A DNA stretch of 64,000 nt, taken from positions 268,827,426-268,891,425 of the forward strand of contig CP136063.1 of assembly GCA_032622095.1 (NCBI GenBank). Direction: 5' to 3'. Source of the DNA: Siphonodentalium dalli. Lineage: Eukaryota; Mollusca; Scaphopoda; Gadilida; Siphonodentaliidae. Of the stretch, positions 48,430-59,437 are shown piece after piece (within the stretch, counting starts at the first letter, position 1; each line of letters opens with the position of its first letter). Under the pieces are notes generated by a model that worked only from the letters and a program-made list of their open reading frames with translations, was not told the origin of the DNA and did no database searches. The position numbers and the translations under genes were made by a program.

Positions 48430-49035
48430 AACCGATACCATTAGCACGTCCCTGCTTCATGAAATCATAGGATGATCACAATATATATAATGCTATACCA
48501 TCAAAATAATATTTTATTTTCACAAACTGAATGGTTGTAAATTTGTAATTTGTAAAAACAATGATACCAAATTGGTTGTAGTACTCGTTATTACACTGAC
48601 TTGTACTTACATACACACACTACAAACGAACAGTTTATTTGTTAACGTTGCGCAGACAAGTGGTCATCAACGTAGCAATCCGTGAACCGATTGGATAGCT
48701 CTGATAAGTGATCACCTCTCAACTTATGATTGGTTATTTCTTTGGTAACTTTGGCTTGGCGTGATTCAATATATTGTGAATCACTCACAGGCAAAGGTTT
48801 GTCCGTAAGCAATCTACAATAATCAACAGTAGATCTTTGTGAAATATGCGAGATTTTGTTAGCTCATCGTTTCATAGTACCGGCGTTATCACTATTCACA
48901 ATATGATAGCACGCAGTGTAACTTCCCCATATAAATCGTTGTCAGTTATTTTAGCTCTATATACATGTCCGTCTAATTTGAACTGGTATTCAGATAACAT
49001 TGATAACGGGTGCATGGGAGCAGAGTGGTGAGTTA
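48430..49035. other. Right interior of the 2.89 kb element, no gene seen
   Basis: AT-rich sequence with short tandem words such as ATTTGTAA. A 61-codon plus-strand frame at 48846 has no recognisable content. Confidence 0.4.
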
Positions 49036-49078
49036 GTTTTTTCTAAGTTTTTCTAAGTTTTTCTAAGTTTCTAAGTTT
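49036..49078. repeat. Simple repeat (TTTTTCTAAG)n
   Basis: Four imperfect units of TTTTTCTAAG, the last shortened to TTTCTAAG. Confidence 0.9.
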
Positions 49079-49223
49079 CACCTCTCGCCCAGGTATTGCA
49101 ATAATACGGCTAAATTTTCCCTGTACTATGAAACCACTGTGATAGTTAACACAAATATGTAATTACAAATTTATAAATACAATTTGTATTTACAGGTATA
49201 AAATTGTTCATAGTATTGACCCC

Positions 49224-49877
49224 TGATTGATTTTTTTCCACAATTAAATTATCTACACAATTGCAGCTTGTGTGGTTTTCAGTTGCTTTAAATATGCAAT
49301 ATCCTGCAATGTACATTGATGCATTAGATAGCGGCAATGATGCCACAATATCACTGATACCTGTGACAATTTGTGCTGGAGTGTCTTGGGGTACTGGAAA
49401 ATCCAAATAATTTGGTTGGCTTGATTGTTTGGTACAGATACTTCCGATGGTAACTAAAATCTTGTCAGTATCATCGACGCAATTTGATGTTTTTGGCGGT
49501 TTTAGTTCTGCAGTAACAAAGCATTTCCTGAATGAATTTGCGAAGTGATCAGCCTCTGGATTGTCCCGAAATCCACCTGAAGATCTGATACCTGAAAACA
49601 AGTTCTCTAGACAATCCTGATTTAGTCTGTTAGTAAGGAGGTATTTAAGTCCGTCTTTAGAGAGTTGCTTCCAAAGTTCAAAAAGACAAGCGATGGAAAC
49701 TCTCCATCCATTTAGAAAGTGTAGTTCCTTCTTGTTTCCAATTGGTCTCATTTTCTCCACCCATATCTTGCACTCTTTTAAAAATTATTCGTGGAGCGAC
49801 CCATTCTGCAATGCTGCTCGATGGGGTTTGAGTGTGCTTTTCATTTGCTTTGAGTTGAAGCAATCGAAAAGCATATC
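49224..49877 (-). pseudogene. P-element-like transposase, LNQD region
   Basis: Read on the minus strand from ~49877, residues include LFDCFNSKQMKSTLKP, FLNGW, then LLTNRLNQDCLENLFSGIRS, SGGFRDNPEADHF and, near the end, YIAGYCIF with a C-x-C pair. The sequence LxTxxLNQDxLExxFSxIRxxGGxxxxP is a hallmark of THAP9/P-type transposases. An in-frame TAA at 49785-49787 separates QNGSLHE from FLKECKIW. The same stop is present in the duplicate at 50992-50994, so it predates the duplication. The reading is cut at 49223 by the 2.89 kb element and continues at 46333. Confidence 0.9.
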
Positions 49878-51916
49878 AATGTTTTATAGAGCCCATATAC
49901 AGAATGAGCAGGTGATGCCACAGTGTCCTGGGCCCACAAACAGGGTAACCCGCCTTGCTCACCGGAAGCTTATATTATGCTAATGATGAACAGACAGTCT
50001 GCCGTAGGAGCAGTTTTAGCCAGTCAAAAATAAAAATAGTGTAAATAAAATTGTAGAGAATCCTGAATATCATGAATTGATTACACGATGGTATACACTT
50101 ACAAAGTCAAAAATTTACAACTATAAATTCAACAACAGTCGTAGTCAGGTTATATTGTTTATATAAACATCGGAGGTGCCCTTGTTGTTAGCGGGAGGTA
50201 TCGGAATCCACCGAGATCGCATCGGGCGCATACATTCCTATATTTTACATATTTCCGCGTTATCATATGTGTATTTTACATATTAAATATAGTATACACA
50301 AATTATGGCATCCAGGTGAGACATAAAAATCTCTCGCGGAAAACAGACGCAAACGGACGGACGGGCGGACTGACTAAACGGCACACATTGAATGTCGGCC
50401 ACAAAACGTTATCCTACATTATATATTAAATATATGTATTAGCGTCTTTTATGCGTGCAAGGAGTTGGACTGTTGGAGTCGGCAATATTTATAACAAATA
50501 ACGCTATTTAATTATATGCATATATGTGCGTGTTTACCTGCTTGTATTTTTGGGGCCTGAAGTTCCCGTCTTTGTAAAACAAGTGCGTTTATCATGTACT
50601 CATATACAAACCATAACCATGCATACATGGGTATGAATGTTTCACTTCATATACTCATTAAAAGATATCAACATTGACAATTAATTATCGAATAATCCAC
50701 ACACTATCGTGGAAGGTTATTTCGTTTCTTTGACCAAGGGAGGGCCCGTTGTTTGATTACCTATAATTCCCGTATAAAAATAAATAACTCATAGATGAAC
50801 CACTCTTTATATATAATGCAGTAGCTTAACAGTATGGGAAACAAAGCTGATACATGTAGTAAGCATTTTTACACGACAAGACAACATGCGTTATCATATA
50901 TGTGTATTTTCCATCCATTTAGAAAGTGTAGTTCCTTCTTGTTTCCAATTGGTCTCATTTTCTCCACCCATATCTTGCACTCTTTTAAAAATTATTCGTG
51001 GAGCGACCCATTCTGCAATGCTGCTCGATGGGGTTTGAGTGTGCTTTTCATTTGCGTTGAGTTGAAGCAATCGAAAAGCATATCAATGTTTTATAGAGCC
51101 CATATACAGAATGAGCAGGTGATGCCACAGTGTCCTGGGCCCACAAACAGGGTACCCCGCCTTGCTCACCGGAAGCTTATATTATGCTAATGATGAACAG
51201 ACAGTCTGCCGTAGGAGCAGTTTTAGCCAGTCAAAAATAAAAATAGTGTAAATAAAATTGTAGAGAATCCTGAATATCATGAATTGATTACACGATGGTA
51301 TACACTTACAAAGTCAAAAATTTACAACTATAAATTCAACAACAGTCGTAGTCAGGTTATATTGTTTATATAAACATCGGAGGTGCCCTTGTTGTTAGCG
51401 GGAGGTATCGGAACCCACCGAGATCGCATCGGGCGCATACATTCCTATATTTTACATATTTCCGCGTTATCATATGTGTATTTTACATATTAAATATAGT
51501 ATACACAAATTATGGCATCCAGGTGAGACATAAAAATATCTCGCGGAAAACAGACGCAAACGGACGGACGGGCGGACTGACTAAACGGCAGACATTGAAT
51601 GTCGGCCACAAAACGTTATCCTACATTATATATTAAATATATGTATTACCGTCTTTTATGCGTGCAAGGAGTTGGACTGTTGGAGTCGGCAATATTTATA
51701 ACAAATAACGCTATTTAATTATATGCATATATGTGCGTGTTTACCTGCTTGTATTTTTGGGGCCTGAAGTTCCCGTCTTTGTAAAACAAGTGCGTTTATC
51801 AAACCATAACCATTCATACTTGGGTATGAATGTTTCACTTCATATACTCATTAAAAGATATCAACATTGACAATTAATTATCGAATAATCCACACACTAT
51901 CGTGGAAGGTTATTTC
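49703..51916. repeat. ~1.0 kb tandem duplication
   Basis: 49703-50725 and 50910-51916 are nearly identical at an offset of ~1207 bp, differing by a 15 bp gap near 50600/51800 and a few substitutions. Each copy contains the FDCFNS-to-FLNGW coding piece followed, in minus-strand terms upstream, by ~830 bp of non-coding sequence with ACGGACGGACGGGCGG. A unique ~184 bp stretch, 50726-50909, separates them. Near the second junction GCGTTATCATATATGTGTATTTT resembles a segment inside copy 1 (50262), suggesting the exchange used short homology. Confidence 0.92.
50910..51083 (-). pseudogene. Duplicate of the transposase FDCFNS-FLNGW piece
   Basis: Encodes the same residues as 49703-49877, with the same in-frame TAA, and is truncated at the duplication junction before LNQD. 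It reads as a dead copy. Confidence 0.85.
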
Positions 51917-52377
51917 GCCTGTACGCTGAAAGCCAGAAAATTGCCTGCTGATTCCAGAATAACATCCAGTAGATTGTATCCAACGTTGTAGAGAACGAAC
52001 GCTAGGAAGAACGAATATGTTAGACAAAAATCTATATGCTATTGGACTCTGATAATGTAATGATAATGCAAGCATTTTATCTTTGTTGTCAAATCTGTAA
52101 CCTTTTTTCTTCCTTCCTGCCATTATTACCTGGGACTTGACAAAATGATATGCGCTCTCAGGAATTATCTGCTTTATATCCGAAAGTACCGAATCAAGCT
52201 TCAGCTTTCTCTTAACACTTTTTGATGAGTCTAGCTTTTTCTTCAGTCGATGAACACGAACACGTTCACGTTTCAACTGCCTTTCAATTCGTGCATGCTG
52301 TAGATGAGCAGGTAACTCGTGTGACGCAGGTAACTCATTCAACTGCTTCGTAGTGGTAGGATCATCATGTGTGTCAA
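51917..52377 (-). pseudogene. P-element-like transposase, coiled coil and N-terminal transposase domain
   Basis: A good acceptor, a run of T then CAG, precedes 52377. The first ~70 residues are charged and heptad-like (IERQLKRERVRVHRLKKKL), the usual dimerising coiled coil after a THAP domain. Next come VKSQVIMAGRKKKGYRF, NKDKMLALSLHYQSP, AYRFL and LPSVRSLQRWI. These match the start of the P/THAP9 transposase domain, where DK-x-LALSL-x-x-x-SP and LPS-x-x-x-L-x-x-W recur. Homology stops at 51917, exactly where the tandem duplication begins. The catalytic core expected next is absent. Confidence 0.9.
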
Positions 52378-52580
52378 CTGAAAAAAATTCAAATGTAGGA
52401 AATATACTTCGGGTTATTAACATTTCAAACCCATAACAGTCAATATATATAGCATATGTGTTATCTAACTAATCTACAAATACCACAGCAAACTATTGCT
52501 GGGTTTTTAACTTTGAAAACTAAGTCTACTCATACATGCATACATGTATAACAAGCACGTGTATAGTATTTCCAGATATA

Positions 52581-52932
52581 TTAATTAGAATATATAATAT
52601 CTCCGATATATCTGAAGATGTAGAATTCATGTGAACTCAGCTGCATGGAATCAAACATCTGCAATATGATATAGTAAAACTCATCTGCAATTCTCTTGCT
52701 GTCAACTTCCTGATGTCGCTGTATAATCCGACGGTTTGTCGAAATTTTTGGTGGCGGATTTGGCACATTAAACAGCATTGGTACAGCTCCAGGGTGAAGG
52801 CTTTTCTTTAGCTCAGTCCTAAACATGGAATCTTCGAAATGAACTGAACACAGACGGGAATTTCTGTAGAGATGGTCGGATGTCTTCTGCTTTAGGCCTT
52901 CCACTCTTGAGAATTGGACCCAAATGTCGCAC
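52581..52932 (-). pseudogene. THAP domain, second half
   Basis: A splice acceptor, TTTCATGCAG, ends at 52933. Residues CDIWVQFSR, then NSRLCSVHFEDSMF, then LHPGAVPMLFN are the W, C-x-x-H and AVPT-like landmarks of the THAP zinc finger, which binds DNA at element ends. The exon runs on through NPPPKISTNRR. Its donor is unclear. Exon 3 needs one leftover base before it. The phase left by exon 1 does not fit this acceptor, so an indel or a different donor must be assumed. Confidence 0.85.
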
Positions 52933-53253
52933 CTGCATGAAAGCAATTGTACAAAATAATATACAGTGTGTATGTGCCATTTAAATATATGAAACCTCTT
53001 CATTTATACACACACCATTATGTAATACAACTGATTTGGGTGTATGTAAATTATAATGGGCTATGCACATGTGTGCATTGAAATATTTGTCCGATTATAT
53101 TGGTATATATGACAATAAAATGCTATATAAGGTCAAACTTGAAGTTTAAAAATTATTTCTCGCATAATCTATTTTAAAGCTGTTGTGTAAATTATCTATA
53201 TAATTGTGAACTATCAAATAAATAACATTATTGAATGAGACAAGCATATTTAC

Positions 53254-53419
53254 CTCTCTTCTCCTTTGGGAAGCGGAAGAATGAACACTGGCCACCTGGA
53301 CAATCATTATCTTGCTTGTCATTCTTCCATCTGGCATTGGCACAATTGATAGCTGCGCAATGTGTTTTGGACTTTTTTGGTGCTTTAGCCAGAAGCGTGG
53401 TGCTCGCTTCAGTATCCAT
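53254..53419 (-). pseudogene. THAP domain, first half, with start codon
   Basis: Starts at ATG 53419 with MDTEASTTLLAKAPKK. It then carries HCAAINC, the first zinc pair (C-x4-C), and CSFFRFPKEK, the usual 'H/F-x-FP' segment. A donor, AGAG then GTAAAT, follows at 53253. Together with 52581-52932 this forms one C2CH THAP finger. Phase bookkeeping with the next exon is off by one base, consistent with decay. No TATA or other promoter was identified upstream. Confidence 0.85.
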
Positions 53420-53999
53420 TTTGGAATCTTACTTTCTACAAATTTACCGACTGTAGATTATATTCTATAATCAGCCTTCATATACATTACCGAACCCCAC
53501 AATTCTGGCCATGTATTTCCTCTATGTGGGAGGCATTTTGATAATTCCCCTATATTTTCTCATATATATCACTATATGACATACAAAAAGAAATAAGTGG
53601 CATATATACGCTACAATAGTGGATATGTTTGCTTACAACCCACACACATTTTCCACCAATTCCGGTCATAAGTCTTATGTTATCAGCATTATTCACCAGA
53701 TCCACACACACATTTCATTATCTGAACTGATAAGAACACAGTGCTATGTTTCCTCTATTATATAAATGTGAAATGATTTCATTCCTACTGTTAGTTGAAG
53801 CTTAATCATCATTTTATATAATGTAGTTGGAGTTTTCCAATGCTATTTCATTAGAGACTCAGTGCCTGGACCCTCTCAGACATCAGCTGAGGTAATTACA
53901 GCTTTATCGCAGTGTGTCGAATCTCTCCTAAAGTATCTCTGCCATAGCTATCTAGAATATCTAGGACAGTATACACGCGGCGCGCGTAATTAACTTTCT

Positions 54000-54568
54000 T
54001 GGGAGATTCATATAGGTGATACATATAGGTATTATATATTGATCTGGTATACGAATATGTCGGAGGGGACATTTTGGGTTAGAGGAATGGGCCAATAACA
54101 GCGTATGTAATGGGAACATCGAATTTTGATAGTTCCATATCTCAGACAATCCAGGGGTTCCCCGTGCACAGAAGGTCGGTATAAGTAGCGGACCGGGCGG
54201 AACCGACTTCAGAAAGTTTAGTCCATCGTCACCAAACACAAGCCCGTGATACATCATTTTGAGGAGTATTGTACTGCGCACCAGGTAGGACCCGGTGTGA
54301 ATTATACAAATGATGCAAAATTAATTTGGAAGGTTTAAGAGCCAAAATTCAGCAAAAATCGTTGTTTTTGTAAAATTCGACAAAACGAGACATAAAATTA
54401 GAGAAACGCGATGTTTTTGATCTAACAATATTGTAATATACATGTACATACTCTAGACATGTTATATGATAGTGTCCCGATTTCGTTGATTGATAGCAAG
54501 ATATCTGAGATTTATCGTAAACATAGACAAAAGAGCGCATGGTTTCATTTGTGTTGCCCCTCTTTATG
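54000..54568 (-). repeat. Dispersed degenerate repeat, copy 1
   Basis: Read on the minus strand, AAAGAGGGGCAAC, TTTTGTCTATG, AATCTCAGATATCTTGC, TCGTTTTGTCGAATTTT and CTGGTGCGCAGTAC occur in this order. The same order is found on the plus strand at 58376-59060. The 106-codon minus frame at 53961-54281 overlaps this copy, but the other copy does not preserve the frame. Confidence 0.6.
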
Positions 54569-54810
54569 GACAATTATTGAATACTGCTTTGATGAGGATC
54601 TCGTATATATATATATTTATATAATCTAGAAAAATGTGAAAATATATACCGCATATGATCATAGGCTAAAGATGTCATCCTTTGTCATCCTTCAATTGTG
54701 TTTTGGAATATTGTGTCACACCTCACACCAAATTAAGAAAAAAAGTCAGTTTTTTTTATAAAATTCGGCCGGACGTAATACAAAAGCAGAAGAACTCCGG
54801 TTATTTTGTG

Positions 54811-55071
54811 CTATAATATAGCGGTCTCCTTGTTTCGAGCTATGATATAGCGGTCTCCTTGCTTCGAGCTATGATATAGCGGTCTCTTTGCTTCGAGCTA
54901 TGATATAGCGGTCTCCTTGCTTCGAGCTATGATATAGCGGTCTCCTTACTTCGAGCTATGATATAGCGGTCTCGTTACTTCGAGCTATGATATAGCGGTC
55001 TCCTTGCTTCCAGCTATGATATAGCGGTATCCTTGCTTCGGGCTATGATATAGCGGTCTCTTTGCTTCGAG
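54811..55071. repeat. 29 bp minisatellite, nine units
   Basis: Unit AGCTATGATATAGCGGTCTC plus CTTGCTTCG, repeated nine times with scattered single-base changes (CTTT, CTTAC, CGTTAC, TATCC). GCTATGATATAGC within each unit is an inverted repeat, with GCTAT pairing ATAGC. Confidence 0.95.
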
Positions 55072-57498
55072 ATACACATTGTGATAACGCCGTGATATAA
55101 TTGATAGATTGCCAGAGTTCTGAGTTTTTTGGTGGAACTAGGCCATCGTACATTTTAAACTTGTTTTGCCCCACTACATGGTTGACGAGACATTGTTGTG
55201 GTATGTTTTTGAACTGAATTTGGTGTTTCAACTCTAAAGATGGCAGCCAAAACGGTTCCAGAAAATAAAATTATTGCCAGTAATTCACACTCATGCACCC
55301 TGCGGCTTTCTTGTTATTTGGAAAAATATGACTGCCTGTAACCCTCTAACGCATTAGTTTAGATCTAGTTCATTATCATTTGTAATGTTTGAAACATATG
55401 ACATGACGTAGTCCGGAGTTTGGATTAGCATTCGACCTATTATTTTGAAACTAGATGGGCAGTAGCCTTGGCTCACGAATTGATTAATATATTATGTGCG
55501 ACAGTTCTATAAAACGGGGAAACCTATAATCTAATTAAATGTGGGACTGTTGCGAAGATGGCGACAATATACAAGAATCCCTAATGTGGTCCGTCATTAT
55601 GTGGTTTCTGGAATAATTTAACAGAATTATCTTATTTGTTCTCAGAAACACACCAATATCTGATACTAATATACAATGTTCATTTGTTGATAACAATTTT
55701 CTGAGTAAAATGACTCGTTGTATCCGGAATTTTAGAGGATTTAATCTTAGAAACCTTATGATAAACTGATTAGGATGCCGGTCATTTCTCTAAGGAAATA
55801 AGTGAAAACAGTAATACTATAAATTTGTTGTGCCATAATACGACGTCTGTATATTCACATTCATATTAAGCGAAATCACTACTTTACTACAAAACTACCA
55901 TACCTGCTAGTTGGTGGTTTGCATGGGATAGAAGTCAATCCACTGACATTCTTATTGTTGAAGTGAAGACCTCACATCGAACTATTATTGGTTCATCTTG
56001 AATCGCTCATCGCCGATAAGCACCTAGCAAACATACCCTCATACAATAATCAGACGGTCGTGACTTTGCATGGATAACAATCCGCGTTTGTAAGACATGT
56101 GTTTGCTTATCTGGCTTGTTTGAAATAAACTATGAAAATAAACGTTGTTCGTGACAACAAACCGTTACTTAAGTGGAACTGAACAATAATTGCAATCAAA
56201 CTAGTATATGAGTATTCGATATCGGTGTGTTTCTGCGAACAAAATTGACAGTTTCGCTAAATTTACGCAGCAACCACTTTGAGGGTTCACATTGGGGATT
56301 AGTGTATACCATCTACACAGCAGACCCAGATTCAGTTGAATGATAGCATTACCAGTTGTATGGTCGCCCTTCCCATCTCGTTCCAAAGGTATAAGTAGAA
56401 GCAAAACGAGACATCGGCATACGTCACGTCAAATTTTTCAAACAAATGATAATCAACTAAACGATTGTGTTAGTGAGTCAGTCACAGAAAGTAATGTTTT
56501 CCAAATAACAATATAGCCGCGGGGGATGTGTGAACTATACTTCCAATGGTTTTATTTTCTGGTACTGTTTTGTACGCCATCTTTAGTTGAATCACAACCT
56601 TTAGTTCAAACACATACAACTGTGCCAATGCCATAGCCATTCAAATGCTGAGATTTCCATTTGATTTAATCACACTCGAACGGAATTGGTATATTCGGCA
56701 ATTTGAATTATCGTCTGTCATTTTTATGGTGACAGTAACCGGCCGCGGGTGTTATTTATTAGCCATGCATTGCCATGCATGACTGCCGTAAGTTATCAGT
56801 CGAGGTGTGGCCACTATCTTGGCAGCTTTCGCACAATGAACTCGTGAGCTTTGTATCTAATCATCTACCACTGCCTATGACCTACAAACAACGCAATTAA
56901 ATACAATATAATCACGAGAAACATAACTATATCATATTGCTGTGAGTGGCAAGATGATTGCGTGGCAATATTTTATCTCAAATTGGCTCATAGTCGTCGA
57001 TTCTGCAAAAATATTTTCGGACCGTACGATAACAATTACTACTCGTTATGACTAGTTCATTATGAGAAAGGTGTGCGTTATCCGTATTTATATTTTATTG
57101 CATGTTCTATCACTTTACACATAATAACCATCACTATGTATGTTACGAATGGCGTTTTAAGGGATTTATATTTGTTTTGATGGCAGCTGCATACGCGTTT
57201 ATACAATTTACGTGTACTTATTGTTATTTTTGAAGACGTACATGTATAGGCATATTCCGCGTGTTAGTTTCAACTAGCGACTTATGTGTTATTGCATGGG
57301 GTGATGGGTAAATGCATGTAACCAAGCAAAACACCTGCGACAGGAGGTGTTAATACCCAAAAACTCATATATACAATATGTCTCGAACATTGTTGAGAGT
57401 TTTCCCTAGATCCTTGTTCGAAACAAAATTGAATTACCACCGATACATAGGGGCAACGAGATGAATCCATCGATATACACAGAATACACACAGAGTAG
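55072..57498. other. 2.4 kb with no recognised gene or repeat
   Basis: AT-rich, apparently single-copy sequence. Short frames at 55043-55231 and 56201-56404 on the minus strand have no recognisable domain. Confidence 0.5.
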
Positions 57499-57609
57499 CC
57501 GAGAATACCAAATTTTCACCAAGAGTGGAATTGTGGTTTTAACCACGAGCCTTTTGGCGAGTGGTTAAAACCACAATAACACGAGTGGTGAAAATGTTGT
57601 ACTCTCGGG
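57499..57609. repeat. Short hairpin element, ~48 bp arms
   Basis: Arms 57499-57546 and 57561-57609 pair: CCGAGAATACC with complementary GTACTCTCGG, and TTTTCACC...GTGGTTTTAACCAC with GTGGTTAAAACCAC...GGTGAAAA. The loop is ~14 bases. It could be a minimal MITE. Confidence 0.8.
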
Positions 57610-58375
57610 TACTATGCGTGTATTTTATTTATGCCATAATTATTATTTTGGTAATTTTGTTCGCGAATTAAACTACTCCGCTGTTTACTTCGAATGTGTA
57701 TACTTACAAGAAACACAGCGGCGACGCTATAAGGAATGTGCGTCACGCGTAGTGATGCTTACATTAACGTCATGGCGTCAACCTGTTTCTGAGCGATCAG
57801 TCACTTGGAATTACCATTCGTATGTGTCCTAGTTAATATATCACTAGCAAGCTAAATTTGTTTGAAATTCATGCAATTTCCCTCATATCTAATTGATATC
57901 ATGACAACTTCCAATTTCAAATGAATGTGACATAGGAACGCAGTAGTTCTGCTATGGGCATACACGTTTAACACATGAAATTACACTTGAAAATAAACAC
58001 CCATAATATAACTTTATACCCACAGTTACAGTAGGAAGCCGTATACCCACAGTAGAGTGTATGTTTGAAATTTACAAGATAGGTGTTATACACATAGTAG
58101 AACAGGCAAGTATGGTATAAAAACAAATCATGCCATATCATGCTGGTGATCTAGAAGTGTGTAGACTACAATCTCATATCACAAAATAATTCGAACTCTT
58201 CTGTCCAGCCGAATATTTTGCAGAATTTTTGGGTGAGGTGTGACATACATGTACATGTAATCTTACATGACAAAGCACTATGACAAATGATAACACAATC
58301 AGCCTGATATCATATGCCGTGAACATTTCCACAAATTGCCAGGGTATTTGCGACACCCCTTGTCGAAACAACATT
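57610..58375. other. No recognised feature
   Basis: AT-rich sequence. A small local repeat of TACCCACAGTA/TACACATAGTAGA-like words occurs at 58015-58105. Confidence 0.4.
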
Positions 58376-59060
58376 GAATTGTAACCCATTAAGAGGGGCT
58401 AAACAATTGAAAACTAACAATGTTTTGGTCTATTGTCACAATAAATCTCAGAAATCTTGCATATATCAACGAAATCATGGCGTCATGCAGACTACTATAT
58501 ATATCTTAGAAATATATCGGAAAATATTCCGATATATTGCGCTTTTCTATTTCGTTTTGCCGAATTTTCCTCAGTTTTCTAGATTATATGGAAGATCGGA
58601 GGTCAAACCAATATTGACCTATCGCCCATTAAGAGAGCCAAACAAAAGCTTTTTTGTCTATTTTACCAGAAATCTCAGAAATCTTGCTAGCTTTCAATAA
58701 ATCGAGACAATTTGATAAGAAATATCTAAAGGTATGTACATTACAATATCTTGGCACAAAAAGTTGTCTCTCTACTTTTGTGTCTCATTTTGGCACATTT
58801 TCAAAGAAAAAAAAGAGCATAATTTTGTCTCTTTCAGATCGTTTATATATTTCACCCCTGCATGGTCTTGTCTGGTGCACAATGTCACAACCTTCACTAT
58901 GGTGTATCTCAAGCCCGTGTGTGGTGCCGATGTAATACAATCTTATACTCCTGGTGAGCTTTTTGAGTTCGCATGCTCCACTAAAGTGCATCGTAATCGG
59001 GGATGCGCATTCTGGAAGAATTCGATGAGTGGGCGAGACCCGGCGAGTGTCCCCCGTGGT
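58376..59060 (+). repeat. Dispersed degenerate repeat, copy 2, with internal duplication
   Basis: Plus-strand relative of 54000-54568. CCCATTAAGAGGGGC, GTCTATTGTCAC and AAATCTCAGAAATCTTGC at 58383-58460 recur ~239 bp later at 58622-58692 (CCCATTAAGAGAGCC, GTCTATTTTACC, AAATCTCAGAAATCTTGC). The block CTGGTGCACAATGTCACAAC follows. No intact frame is common to the two copies. Confidence 0.6.
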
Positions 59061-59368
59061 TTATTTGTTTCATTTGGTTCTCCAAAAACAAAAATGAGCT
59101 GAACATGCAGAGATATTTGCAATATCGGACCTCACAGAAACCAATTTCCGTTATTTTCGAAGATTATTTGTACCAGCTGAGCCCCTGTGCCGAATATTGA
59201 CTATATATTACTTTTCTCTCTGCGGGTTTTGTTAATATGAATATTATACATTTCTACCTAGTGATCTCGATGATATTGACTATAATTCGCGGGGGCTGAT
59301 ATGACCCTTTGCGATACAAGATATAAACGAATTCAAAGCATCGCCTTAGCCATAGAACAGTATACCCT

Positions 59369-59373
<5 letters not shown>

Positions 59374-59432
<59 letters not shown>
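59374..59432. repeat. (TA)n microsatellite, ~28 repeats
   Basis: Uninterrupted TA run after CACACACA. The open frame through it (IYIYIY) is meaningless. Confidence 0.98.
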
Positions 59433-59435
<3 letters not shown>

Positions 59436-59437
59436 CT

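Larger units (their letters stand above)
46334..49223. mobile_element. Inverted-repeat element, 2.89 kb, inserted in the transposase
   Basis: Perfect 17 bp terminal inverted repeats: GGGGTCAATACTATGAA at 46334-46350 and its complement at 49207-49223. Inside both ends are similar AT-rich stretches with TTTGTATTTACAAAT- and ATCACAAA-like words and further ACTATGAA copies. Interior: three diverged copies of a ~100 bp unit with GCAGGGACGT (46527-47150), a block of TTAGTCAT motifs (47620-47935) and a SINE (48133-48416). No transposase frame. It interrupts P-transposase coding sequence, which resumes on both sides. No clear target-site duplication. Confidence 0.8.

Noticed and set aside
48074-48460. 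128-codon minus frame rich in Gly and Pro
   Set aside because: It lies almost entirely within the SINE and its target duplications.
49693-51190. 96- and 118-codon plus-strand frames at 49693 and 50834
   Set aside because: They are antisense to the transposase coding sequence and exist twice because of the duplication.
45811-53882. Terminal inverted repeats of the P-like element (CTGAGAGGGTC at 45811 and its complement at 53872)
   Set aside because: Only 11 bases match, with no extension and no flanking duplication, so chance is likely.
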